Part shown: in pieces, positions 48,368 to 58,200 of the stretch | Position numbering within the stretch: the first letter of the stretch is position 1 | Layout of the letters: each line of letters begins with the position of its first letter | NCBI GenBank assembly: GCA_013299115.1 | Contig: JAAFKA010000008.1 | Coordinates: 124,001-188,000 of the forward strand | DNA from: Cytophagales bacterium | Lineage (GTDB): Bacteria; Bacteroidota; Bacteroidia; Cytophagales; Thermoflexibacteraceae | Direction of reading: 5' to 3' | DNA: 64,000 nt | Notes under the pieces: generated by a model | Told to the model about the DNA's origin: nothing | What the model saw: the letters and a program-made list of their open reading frames with translations, nothing else | Databases searched by the model: none | Translations under genes and position numbers: made by a program

Positions 48368-50764
48368 CTATTTTATTGACAATGGCACTTTAATTTTCAG
48401 CATCACATTAGTCCCCAACTCATCGGCAAAGTAACGAAAACGGTTGAGGTAATCTCGATAAGTCGTATTCAGAGCATTGCGAATTTCTATGTGCAACTGC
48501 ACAGGTTGCTTGCCTATTTGCAAGGTGCTACCTGCCTCCACGTGCAGGAGTAGATAACCTTCGGGCGGCGTGGCATAATCCGAATTTTCTGGCACACGCC
48601 ACTGTTTTGCCACGTTTACCACTTGCAAACCTACAAAATTGCTTGCAAAAGTTTTGGAAGTTGGCAAATCATATTGCAAACCATTTTCAAACCTGTCGGG
48701 TGGCATCAAAATCAGATAATTGTCTATGGCTTGATTGTAGGCACGCAACAGCGAAATTTTAGGCAAATATTTTAGTCGGGGCAAAATTTGCCACTGCCCA
48801 CTCAAATCTATTCCTCTGATAACAACATCGGCTTGCCTATACCTAAACGTGGGAAAAGCCCCGCGAATACTCAACGTAGGTGGCTGTTCGGGATTGAGGT
48901 AAATGTAATTGCTAATCAAATTGTTGTAAATGTTGGCTTGCAAATTCAATTTTGAGGAAGTGTATTGCAAGTTCAGAGCAAAATTATAAGCTGTTTCGTT
49001 TTTCAAATTCCTGTCGCCAATCTCAAACGAAGCCGAGCCATGATGCACGCCATTGCTAAACAATTCGTTCACATTTGGAGGTCGCCACGCCATGGCAGCA
49101 TAAAAACCAGCGTTGAAATGGTTGTTTAGTGTATATTTTGCCCCTGCCGAAGTCGAAAAATTGGTAAAATTGAAAGTAGGAAATTCGTAGTCCTGCGGTT
49201 GGCGGTTGTTTGTCAAATCCACTTCCAAATACTTCCAATCGTAACGCAAACCCCCTTCTATCAGCCATTTGCCTCTTTCCCAATGTTCTATCCAAAACAC
49301 ACCTGCTTGGTAATTTCTGAAAAAAGGAATGAAATAACGACCTGAAAACGTATTGTTTTGTGCCATCAGTTGCAAACCTGCCGTACCATAAAAATTCTTT
49401 TTTGGTTTGTGTTCCCAAACCAATTCGCTGCTGTGCGTCGTGATTTTAAACGCCATTTGGGGTTGTTCGGCAGCTTCGGGGCTTGTACCCAACGGCAAGT
49501 GAGCATCATATTCTCCTCTGTAATTGAATTGGCGGGCATAAGTCAAAGTAAATTTGCCGACTTTTGCCAACTCCCAATAACTTTTGACCTTAAATAATTC
49601 GTGTTCTATGCGTTGGTAGGGTCTGCCAATGGTGTAACTAAAATCTCCTTTGTTTGCTTCATCGGGTTGTCCTTTGGCAATTATATTGTTCAGGTCTGTC
49701 AAATTGCCAAAATGAGAACCCGAAAAAATACCCAAAGACGTATTAAATTGGCTGTAAAATACTTCAACCCCTACTTTTTCTCTCAACCAGCCCAAATGAT
49801 AAGAAAAATTTTGCTCTGTCAAGCCTGTATTTCGCAAGTAGTACGTGGGCGTATTGACTGTACCCGACTGTTTATACGTGCCTTGCAAACGCCAATACAG
49901 CTGATTGGTTATTTTTTTCCAAAAGGGTAGGGTAGTGGAGGAGGGCGAAGTAGCCCTGCCAAAATGACCTTCTACAATGCCCGAAGTGGTAAATTGTCTG
50001 CCATTGGAAAAACCTACCAAATTTAACTCTCCTCCTAATTTGGCGTTTTTTAGCAAAGATTTTGGTGTTACCAACACCACACCACCTATAGCATCTGCAC
50101 CATACCGCACAGAGCCTGCCCCCTTAATCACTGCCAACTCCGAAGCCACAAAGGGGTCTATTTCAGGTGCGTGTTCTGCTCCCCATTGTTGCCCTTCCTG
50201 CCTTACGCCGTTGTTCATCACCAACACTCGGTTGCTATGCAAGCCCTGAATGACAGGTTTGCTGATGCTACTTCCTGTATTCAGACTGTTTACGCCCACT
50301 ATTTTTTTGAGTGCCTCGCCCAAATTTAGCCCTCTGGTGGCATCTAATTCCTTGTCGGTCAGGCTTTGTGAACTTTGCACTTGCAAATCGGTGGCTACTG
50401 TTTTGGTGGCTTGTACCTCTACAGCTTGTAAGGTTTTGGTGGTTTCTTCCAAATAAACAGCTAAATTGGCATTGGTGGTTTTCACCACTATTTTTTGCGA
50501 ATAGGCTTGACACGAAAGGTGAGAACAAGTCAAGGTATAAGTCCCTTCGCAGAGGGAAGTAAACAAAAAATTGCCTTTTTCGTCTGTTGTTGTGCCTTTT
50601 TGCAGTTCTTCTATCCAAATAGTAGCCCCAACTAAGGAATTGTTATTGTTTTTGCACACCACTCTACCCGCCAACTCCTGCCGACAATCTTGGGCAAAGG
50701 CTGCTGAAAAACACCCAAAACTCAAGCACCAAAACAGGGCAATAAAAGTTAATTTTGTTGTCAT
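48368..50764 (-). CDS. TonB-dependent receptor with carboxypeptidase-like N-domain
   Basis: 798 residues. Signal peptide (MTTKLTFIALFWCLSFGCFS, cut near AFAQ), carboxypeptidase-D regulatory-like domain ~28-110 (LAGRVVCKNNNNSLVGATIW), plug (AVEVQATKTVATDLQVQSSQ; KPVIQGLHSNRVLVMNNGVR; YGADAIGGVVLVTP) and a barrel ending ELGTNVMLKIKVPLSIK. The GLHSNRVLVMNNGVRQEGQQ segment is typical of ZnuD-like receptors, so a metal or its chelate is a possible ligand. Single gene. Confidence 0.87.
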   Translation of the reverse strand: MTTKLTFIALFWCLSFGCFSAAFAQDCRQELAGRVVCKNNNNSLVGATIWIEELQKGTTTDEKGNFLFTSLCEGTYTLTCSHLSCQAYSQKIVVKTTNANLAVYLEETTKTLQAVEVQATKTVATDLQVQSSQSLTDKELDATRGLNLGEALKKIVGVNSLNTGSSISKPVIQGLHSNRVLVMNNGVRQEGQQWGAEHAPEIDPFVASELAVIKGAGSVRYGADAIGGVVLVTPKSLLKNAKLGGELNLVGFSNGRQFTTSGIVEGHFGRATSPSSTTLPFWKKITNQLYWRLQGTYKQSGTVNTPTYYLRNTGLTEQNFSYHLGWLREKVGVEVFYSQFNTSLGIFSGSHFGNLTDLNNIIAKGQPDEANKGDFSYTIGRPYQRIEHELFKVKSYWELAKVGKFTLTYARQFNYRGEYDAHLPLGTSPEAAEQPQMAFKITTHSSELVWEHKPKKNFYGTAGLQLMAQNNTFSGRYFIPFFRNYQAGVFWIEHWERGKWLIEGGLRYDWKYLEVDLTNNRQPQDYEFPTFNFTNFSTSAGAKYTLNNHFNAGFYAAMAWRPPNVNELFSNGVHHGSASFEIGDRNLKNETAYNFALNLQYTSSKLNLQANIYNNLISNYIYLNPEQPPTLSIRGAFPTFRYRQADVVIRGIDLSGQWQILPRLKYLPKISLLRAYNQAIDNYLILMPPDRFENGLQYDLPTSKTFASNFVGLQVVNVAKQWRVPENSDYATPPEGYLLLHVEAGSTLQIGKQPVQLHIEIRNALNTTYRDYLNRFRYFADELGTNVMLKIKVPLSIK

Positions 50765-50831
50765 AGGGCTGCAAAGTTAAGGAAATGCAACTAAATTGCA
50801 AGGTAGTTGTGGGTTAAAACCCTTCGTTTTT

Positions 50832-52085
50832 TTATTCCATTACCACTACTGGGCGTTGTCTTAGCGGTATTCGGTAGGCTGCAAAAATCCCAAATCCTAA
50901 CTTAAAAGCATCTTCCGTATTGCCATAACCTGGTATTTCATTGGCAACCAAAGCCCCCTGCCCCACAAAAGATTTAAAAGGTTCGTAAGGAGGAAAGTCA
51001 TCAACTCCTTCAAATACAAAGTTTCTTTGCAATAATGTTTCATTTCCCTGCACACCTATCAAAAACATAAGCCTAATGGTGTAGCCCATAAAAAAATTAC
51101 GCCAAATATTGACTCGCAAACCTGTATTGAGTTCAAACCAGTTGGCAGTTAGCCCTGATTGTTTTAAAAAACCAGCAGGAGGTGGATAAGGCAGTTCTTT
51201 TAGCTGTATCCCCCATAAAGAGTCAGCAATAATGGTACACTCGAGGCTATGCTTGAAAAACGACTGCCCATAACGAAAGCCAATGGTCATTGCCTCATTG
51301 TTAAAATACCTTCGCATAAAATTGTATTCTAAACCTACTCTAAAATAAGTGCCTGTGTTGGTGTACCTAAATCCATTGACAACTTTACGACTTGGCGTGG
51401 CACTTGTTGTAGTATTTATGTTTTGGGTGCTTGGTTTTACCCTGTTAATGTCTGAATAACCCGCATCAAGAGTTACAAAATACTTATTATCGCCAAAACT
51501 CATGTCTGCCATGAGGTCTATGTTGATGTTATCGCCAAAAAAGCTGTATTGTGCTGCTCCTTGTGGCACACCTGCGGTGGGCGTGGCATTGACCACACCC
51601 GAAGCACTGAATAGCCCTCGCAAGCCGTAGGAAAAATCATAACCTATCCGAATGGCATCGGGAATATAAAAAGGCTTTTTGGTGGTGTCGGTCAATACTG
51701 CCTTGCGTGCAGAGTCTTGCAAAATCATTCTTTTTTGCTCTTTTTCTCTGCTTTTTTTGATTTGGTTCAAACTATCCAAACTTTTGCGGAGAACAAGCAT
51801 TTGTCGACTTAGGCTGTCTGAAAGCTGGTTACTTGTTTGGCTTTTGGGCTTAAAACTCAAAAAAGGAAACTTTTTGATGGTGCGAATGACAAAAAAAGGA
51901 AACTTTTTTCGTTTTTTTTCTTGTGTAGATGCAGTTGTGGTTTGCAAGGCACTTAGCTCGGTTGTATCTGTTGGGACTTGCAAAGAATCTTGGGTTTGGG
52001 CTATGGCAAAAAAATTGACAACAAACAAACAAATAAATAAGACAGTGCGAAGCAACATTTTTTGTAAAACGACGGCAAATTTCAT
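50832..52085 (-). CDS. Outer-membrane protein, beta-barrel (possibly DUF6048)
   Basis: 417 residues from the ATG at 52085; 52058 (MLLRTVLFICLFVVNFFAIA) is an equally good start and gives the signal peptide directly. A basic linker (KKRKKFPFF, KSREKEQKRM) precedes a barrel: IRIGYDFSYGLRGLF, FVTLDAGYSDINRVKPST, FRYTNTGTYFRVGLEYNFMR, FFMGYTIRLMFLIGVQGNE. It resembles the DUF6048 group of Bacteroidota, but I am not certain. The 52100-52170 region upstream is a strong palindrome. Confidence 0.6.
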   Translation of the reverse strand: MKFAVVLQKMLLRTVLFICLFVVNFFAIAQTQDSLQVPTDTTELSALQTTTASTQEKKRKKFPFFVIRTIKKFPFLSFKPKSQTSNQLSDSLSRQMLVLRKSLDSLNQIKKSREKEQKRMILQDSARKAVLTDTTKKPFYIPDAIRIGYDFSYGLRGLFSASGVVNATPTAGVPQGAAQYSFFGDNINIDLMADMSFGDNKYFVTLDAGYSDINRVKPSTQNINTTTSATPSRKVVNGFRYTNTGTYFRVGLEYNFMRRYFNNEAMTIGFRYGQSFFKHSLECTIIADSLWGIQLKELPYPPPAGFLKQSGLTANWFELNTGLRVNIWRNFFMGYTIRLMFLIGVQGNETLLQRNFVFEGVDDFPPYEPFKSFVGQGALVANEIPGYGNTEDAFKLGFGIFAAYRIPLRQRPVVVME

Positions 52086-52107
52086 GACAAGTTTTATTTT
52101 GGTGGTT

Positions 52108-52173
52108 GCAAAAAAGGTGTTGCCAAAGATGACATCTTTGCGAAAGATGTCATCTTTGGCAACACCTTTTTTG
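52108..52173. repeat. Near-perfect long palindrome upstream of the barrel gene
   Basis: AAAAAAGGTGTTGCCAAAGA ... TGACATCTTTGCGAAAGATGTCA ... AACACCTTTTTT: ~30-bp arms with almost no loop. In the barrel gene's direction it lies just before the start and could block or shape its leader; in the other direction it is far from any stop. Confidence 0.8.
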
Positions 52174-52357
52174 CATAACTTCCTTCTTTTGGCTGCAAAG
52201 ATACAAGTTTGTTGCAAATGGCAAGGTTAAAATTTGCTAAATCTTGGAATCAATTTTGAAATGAAATTTGGCAGAATTTTAAGATAAAAATTAGTAATTC
52301 TTCAATTATTTTGCAAAATTTACAAGCAGAAACTTATACTTTACAATTAGCTAATTC

Positions 52358-53425
52358 ATGTCCAAACATATTTTAATCACAGGAGGCTGCGGTTTTGTTG
52401 GTTCTTCTTTGGCATTGGCTTTCAAAGCAAAATACCCAACCTACACCATCACAGCCTTAGACAATTTGAAGAGGCGAGGTTCTGAGCTGAATATCAGTAG
52501 GTTACGAGAGGCTGGTGTAGAGTTTATCCATGGCGATATTCGCAACAAAGAAGATTTAGAAGGCATAAAACCCATAAGCACTTTAATAGAAGCCGCCGCC
52601 GAACCTTCGGTTTTGGCGGGCTTAGACAGCAGCACCGCCTATTTAGTCCACACCAACCTCAATGGCACCATTAACTGTTTGGATTTGGCTCTCCGCCACA
52701 AAGCCGACTTTATTTTCCTCTCTACGAGTCGAGTCTACCCTATTCACCATTTGGAAAGTGCTAATTTTTATGAAACAGCCACCCGATTTGAGTTAAATGC
52801 CGAGCAAACTTTGCAAGGCTTTTCTCAGCGTGGTGTAGCCGAAAACTTCCTGATGGATAAAGCAAGGTCTTTGTACGGAGCCACCAAATATGCTTCCGAG
52901 CTTATGATTCAGGAATACAATGAAATGTTGGGCTTGCGAACTGTAATTAATCGTTGTGGTGTATTGACAGGAGCTTACCAAATGGGCAAAATAGACCAAG
53001 GCGTAGTAGTTTTGTGGGCTGCTAAACACTTTTGGAAACAAAAATTAGGGTATTTTGGCTATGGTGGCGAAGGAAAACAAGTGCGTGATATGTTGCATAC
53101 TTCCGATTTATTTACTTTGGTAGATTGGCAATTACACAATTTAAATTCCGTAAATGGCGAAGTTTTTAATGTGGGTGGCGGGAGAGAAATCAGTGCTTCG
53201 TTGCAAGAAATGACAGCTATTTGTCAGGAACTAACAGGCAACAGCATAGAAATAGCCAAGCAAACCGCAAACAGAGTGGCTGATATACGCATTTATTTGA
53301 CTGATAACCAAAAAATTACGACCAAAACAGGCTGGAAACCTCAAAAAACAGTTTATCAAATTTTTGAAGAAATTTTTGCATGGATTAGCAAAGACGAGAA
53401 AATATTAAAAAGCATTTTGGGTTAG
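52358..53425 (+). CDS. NAD-dependent sugar epimerase (CDP-paratose/tyvelose 2-epimerase-like)
   Basis: 355 residues, extended SDR. Rossmann motif ITGGCGFVGSSLA at the N-terminus, the catalytic YxxxK as YGATKYASE and the Ser in FLSTSRVYP. The SRVYPI, RCGVLTGAYQMGKIDQGVVV and GGGREISASLQEM segments are typical of the CDP-tyvelose 2-epimerase-like (RfbE) branch rather than GalE. Likely makes a nucleotide sugar for surface polysaccharide; the exact sugar is not certain. Single gene. Confidence 0.85.
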   Translation: MSKHILITGGCGFVGSSLALAFKAKYPTYTITALDNLKRRGSELNISRLREAGVEFIHGDIRNKEDLEGIKPISTLIEAAAEPSVLAGLDSSTAYLVHTNLNGTINCLDLALRHKADFIFLSTSRVYPIHHLESANFYETATRFELNAEQTLQGFSQRGVAENFLMDKARSLYGATKYASELMIQEYNEMLGLRTVINRCGVLTGAYQMGKIDQGVVVLWAAKHFWKQKLGYFGYGGEGKQVRDMLHTSDLFTLVDWQLHNLNSVNGEVFNVGGGREISASLQEMTAICQELTGNSIEIAKQTANRVADIRIYLTDNQKITTKTGWKPQKTVYQIFEEIFAWISKDEKILKSILG

Positions 53426-53499
53426 CAGCTATAACATGCACTTTTTTGGCGAGTTTCTGTTCAAATCACAAAATGTATATTATCTTTGAATGGTGCTAA

Positions 53500-54762
53500 T
53501 TATTTCAATAACTCCGTTTTTGGTATCAAAATAATAAAAGGTCTGCCCCAGTTCGGCGTTATTTTTTGGTTGCCTGCAATAACCAAAACTTTGCCGTCTT
53601 GCGACTCTGCCACTCCTCTTGCAATGTAGTTGGTGTTGGCAAGGTTTATGTTTTTATGGTTGCCGTTTTCGTTGAGTGCATAAATCAAAATACCTTCTCT
53701 TACAGGGTTGCCACTTCCCCCAATCAATAAATTTTTTTGCTCTGTGGTGGTGTATAAGAGAACTTTTTTCTCTCCATCAAATTGTGGATTGAGTTCTTGG
53801 GCTAAGGCTCGCATACTATTGCTGTTATTGGAAGTAGGCAGCAAATTATAAGAAGGGGCAAAGTAGGAACTTTCACCACTACTTGCGTTTTTGGCTGCAA
53901 ACACCACTGCCAATTTACCTTGTGCCTGATTGAGGGCATTCATAGCCCAAATGGTGCTATCTCGATAATAAACTTCGGAGTTTCCTGCGGAAAGCAACGC
54001 CATTTCCTCATTATTGACAGGAATATTGTGATAAAATGTATTGTTGTTGTGCCCCACAAAAAGAAAAGATTCATACCGCTGCAAAGCATCTGCACCAGGA
54101 CTCAGCCCTGTAAAGGCACGACTACTAAAAGACTTGATACTGTCGTTGGAGTCGGCGGCTCTGCTCAAAAATACAATGTGTCCATCGCTAACTTGTTGAT
54201 TGGCTGCTGCCAAACTCAAAAAGGCATAGCTTGTATTGTCGAAGTGGCGCGTAATTTTGGCAATAAAGCCGCAATCCCTGCCGTTGCTTTCGCACCGCAC
54301 ATTGCGGAGTTCTTTGGTAGTCAAGGTTGGTGCTTCTTTTGCTGTTGCCGAAAAAGTTACTAAAAAATAATCAAAGGTAGCTTGCCCTGTAAACCTATTC
54401 CAAACTAAAACAAACTCGTCTTCTTTGTTAGTAGTCAATACATTGCTCAAAAAACCTGTGCTTGCTCCCCTAATATTTTCATAACTTTTTTCCCACAGCA
54501 CATCGCCTTTTGCATCTATTTTTAACAAATATAAAGCTGCACTTCGGCTAAATTTAGTGTTGATACTATTGCCAATAACACCAATCAATAAATAGCCATT
54601 ATCTTTAGTCTTTTTTATATCCTCTATAAATACACTGGTGGCAGAAGATTCAGAGTTGTTGAGATAGACTCTTACCAGAGAAGGATTGATAATTTCTTCG
54701 GCTGTGGTGCCACAACCAGCTACCAACCAGCCCAGCAACAAACAAGACAAAAGTTTATACAT
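53500..54762 (-). CDS. Lipoprotein, beta-propeller-like, function unknown
   Basis: 420 residues with a lipoprotein signal (MYKLLSCLLLGWLVAGCGTT, acylated Cys after LVAG). The rest alternates short strands of the type DNGYLLIGVIGNS, GDVLWEKSYEN, KEDEFVLVWNRF and ends DGKVLVIAGNQKITPNWGRP, as in Bacteroidota proteins with repeated 'W-D...G.LI.G' blades. Probably outer-membrane anchored. No specific function can be read. A 43-residue membrane protein gene precedes it by 17 bases. Confidence 0.65.
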   Translation of the reverse strand: MYKLLSCLLLGWLVAGCGTTAEEIINPSLVRVYLNNSESSATSVFIEDIKKTKDNGYLLIGVIGNSINTKFSRSAALYLLKIDAKGDVLWEKSYENIRGASTGFLSNVLTTNKEDEFVLVWNRFTGQATFDYFLVTFSATAKEAPTLTTKELRNVRCESNGRDCGFIAKITRHFDNTSYAFLSLAAANQQVSDGHIVFLSRAADSNDSIKSFSSRAFTGLSPGADALQRYESFLFVGHNNNTFYHNIPVNNEEMALLSAGNSEVYYRDSTIWAMNALNQAQGKLAVVFAAKNASSGESSYFAPSYNLLPTSNNSNSMRALAQELNPQFDGEKKVLLYTTTEQKNLLIGGSGNPVREGILIYALNENGNHKNINLANTNYIARGVAESQDGKVLVIAGNQKITPNWGRPFIILIPKTELLK

Positions 54763-54779
54763 ATAGGTAGTTGTGATTT

Positions 54780-54911
54780 TTAAATAGCAAGGTATTTAGT
54801 AAACAACATGAACAAAAGATAAATTGAGGCAAAAAGGAAAAAAACTAATACCAGGCTTACTGCACATACACTCAATAGTCTGGTGTATTTTTTGAGTAAA
54901 TAAGTTACCAT
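54780..54911 (-). CDS. Small membrane protein, 43 residues
   Basis: Begins MVTYLLKKYTRLLSVCAVSL and ends VLVFFLFASIYLLFMLFTKY LAI; basic N-terminus then a hydrophobic stretch long enough for one span. Ends 17 bases before the lipoprotein gene start, same strand. No family recognised; small single-span proteins of this kind are often left unannotated. The codon pattern is plausible but not strong. Confidence 0.4.
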   Translation of the reverse strand: MVTYLLKKYTRLLSVCAVSLVLVFFLFASIYLLFMLFTKYLAI

Positions 54912-55265
54912 AATTTTAATTTGATTAGTTGAATTTGTTGATGATTGTCAAAACATGTTTGAATGGTGTTTGTTATAAAGATAAATAGTTTTTTTACACT
55001 TTTTGTTTCTTAAAAGAGTATAATTTTATTCCAAAATAGACAAAACAACTATTTTCACTGCAAAACCCCAATAAAATCAAACCATTGATAGTGTCTTGCT
55101 GTAGCAATTTAGTATTTCCAACGAGTTGTTTGCCTGCTCTATAATGGGGTGCGTAAAATCCATAGCTCTGTAATTTGCAGAAAGGTATAAATTTTTTCTC
55201 CTAATTCACACCATTTTACCCAATTTTTGCGTAAGTTTAAACCAATAAACAAATTCAGGCAAAAA
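54912..55265. other. Intergenic region without gene
   Basis: AT-rich, no conserved ORF or repeat seen. It must contain promoters for the divergent small membrane protein/lipoprotein unit and for the beta-helix protein gene; the open frame at 55139-55339 on the minus strand lacks coding character. Confidence 0.5.
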
Positions 55266-58200
55266 ATGAAAAAAATAATTTTTATAGTTTGGACTTTGCT
55301 GGTCGGCTGCTTTACGCTGCACCAAGTCCATGCCACCATTTACTATGTCCGCACCACAGGCTTTACTTCCAATGACGGACTAAGCTGGGCAAAGGCTACC
55401 TCCATTCAAAAAGCCTTAGCCGTTGCAGCAGCAGGCGACACCATTTTGATAGCCAAAGGTACGTACAAACCAGACACCTTAGGTACGAATAAAAACCTTA
55501 GTTTTACCCTCAAAGATAGAATGGTTTTGCTCGGTGGCTATGCAGATACAGGAAACCCCGCCATTGGTAGCAGAAACCCTACTACTAATCTCACAGTTTT
55601 AAGCGGAGATTTGAACAACAACGATGCTTGTGTTACCATGTCATCGGGTGGTTCTGTTGCTACTTATACAGACAACAGTTTGCACGTAGTAACCATTCCT
55701 GCCGCTGCCACCACAGGTGTTTATATACAAGGTTTTACTATTTCGGGTGGTGCTGCCACCAGTGCAGTCCCCGACAATCAAGGAGCAGGAATTTTGGTTG
55801 TAAATGGTGCAAGGCAAGTCCGCATCAGAGATTGTATCATCACTTGCAATTATGCTAACAGCGACGGGGCAGGCATAGCCCACCAGTCGGGTACGAACAG
55901 CCGTTTGTGGTTGCAAGACTGCACAGTAACCCAAAACCGCAGCAACACAGGCGATGGCGGCGGTGTAATGGTAAAAGCAGACAGTGCCACCATCACAGGC
56001 AGCACCATCAGCACCAATAGAGGTTCTTCGGGTGGCGGACTTGCAGCCAAAATTATCAATGCTGCAAATTGTGTCTATTCTCTTACAAATAACACTTTTG
56101 AGAGCAATATAAGTACCTTAGCAGGTGGGGCAATTAATATAGTAAATGGAGCAAATTTGGGCTACATTATAGACGGAAATAATTTTGTTGCCAATACAGC
56201 CCTAAATGGCGGAGCAATAGGCTTTTCTGGAACAACCACAGGCGTTGTAACTTATATTCAGTCCAATAAATTTGTAGGAAACATAGCTTCTTTGCAAGGT
56301 GGCGGGGCTATTTTTATCAGCAACGTAAGCCTCGATGCCAACGGAACAGCCCAAAGCACCATTCTCAACAACGTATTTAGTGGCAACCAAGCATCGGCAA
56401 ACAGTGGCACCAATGGCAACGGTGGGGCTATCATTATTCAGGGCTTGACAGCCACCCAAAAAGCCCCTGTGATTGCCAACAATACTTTTAGTAGAAATGT
56501 GGCAAATGGCAACAATGCTGGCGTTGGTGGCGGTGCTCTGTTCGTTGGTATCAACAATTCTACAGTAGATTTCACAGTTTTCAACAATATTTTTTGGAAC
56601 AACACCAATACAGGAAACAGAGGAAATAATTTATTTGTAACAATTCCCATGACTTCCCCAAGTTTTAAATATGCCCATTCTATTATCAATGCTGCTGAAG
56701 CAACTTGCACAGGAGGCTGCCAAGACACAGGCGTGGCTGCGTTGATAGGCAAAGACCCCAAATTTTATGATGATGATGGAGCAGACAACGTAGTGGGTAC
56801 TCTCGATGACGACCTCCGTTTGCAATACGACAATACAGTTGCTATGCCTTTTCTCTACAACTATGCTTTTGACCAAGGTGTTTATACGTACAACGGATTT
56901 ACGACTCTCAATGTAGATTATTTGGGTTTTGACCGTACTTGCTTGCCCGAAGTAGGTGCTTACGAATACACACACTATTGGAAAGGTGGCACAACGGATT
57001 GGAATGTGGGTGCAAATTGGAGCAACAAGTGCGGAAACGTAGTGCCTACCAACAAAATGAATATTTTTATAGGTACAAACGACCAAAGCACCACCAACGC
57101 CACAGGAGGAATTACAGGTACAACTACCCCAACTACGCCTATTTTAGACGTTACGAACCATGTAGGTTTTTCTTTCTATGTAAACAACAACGTGCTAATG
57201 CAAGCAAACACCTTGATTACTTTGCAAGGAAATTTTAGGGTTGGTGGCAATGGTGTATTCAACAACAGTGCATCGGCTTATGCAGGCAAAGTGCTGATGA
57301 AACCAACCGATTGCAGCTATGCACAAGTAATTTCGAATGGCAATCAATGTAATTTCAATCATTTGCAAATAGACAATGCTGCCAACGTAACCAAAACAGG
57401 CAACAACGTAAACGTAAAAACAGTGGTGGAAATGACCAACGGCAATTTAGATGTGAATGGTGGTTTTACTTTGCTCTCCACTGCCACAGGTACGGCTATG
57501 GTTGCCAACGACCCCGCAGCAGGTGTTTCGCCAACTACTCGCAGAATAACAGGCACTGTTACGGCACAACGCCACGTAACAGGACACCCCACAGGGTTTA
57601 CAGGCGTGGGCTATCATTATTTTGCCTCTCCTGTTGCTGCTGCCCCCATTTCTCAATTCAATTCGGTGATGAGTGTGGTCGTAGGTGGTGCTTATTATTG
57701 GTACAACCCCGCTTACACCTTAGCCAATTTCCCTAATTTCTTTTTCTACCAAGAGGGCAACAACACAGACGATGGCACCAACACAAGTGGTTTTGAAGGT
57801 GGACAAAGCATGGGAGGTTGGAGAAGTTTTGCAAACACAGGCGTAAACATGGGCATAGGCACAGGCTATTGCGTACACATACAACAAGGCTTGACCCCTA
57901 CTTTTAGAGGTACACTGAACAACGGCACTTATACAACCGCAATTACCAAAACAGGTGCTGCCCCTTTTTCGGGCTGGAATTTGGTAGGCAATCCTTACCC
58001 TTCGCCCTTAGATTGGGATTTGGTTAGTGCAGCCAATTCAGGTGTATTAGAAGCCACTTTGTATAGACGTATCCCCAAAGGCACACTCAATATTGTTACG
58101 TTTAGTAAATATACAGCAGGTTTGGGCTTGTCAGAAGTGGGTGGTGGCACAGTCGGCGGGGCTTTTGTGGCAGATGGCACAGCCAATGTGGACAAAAACA

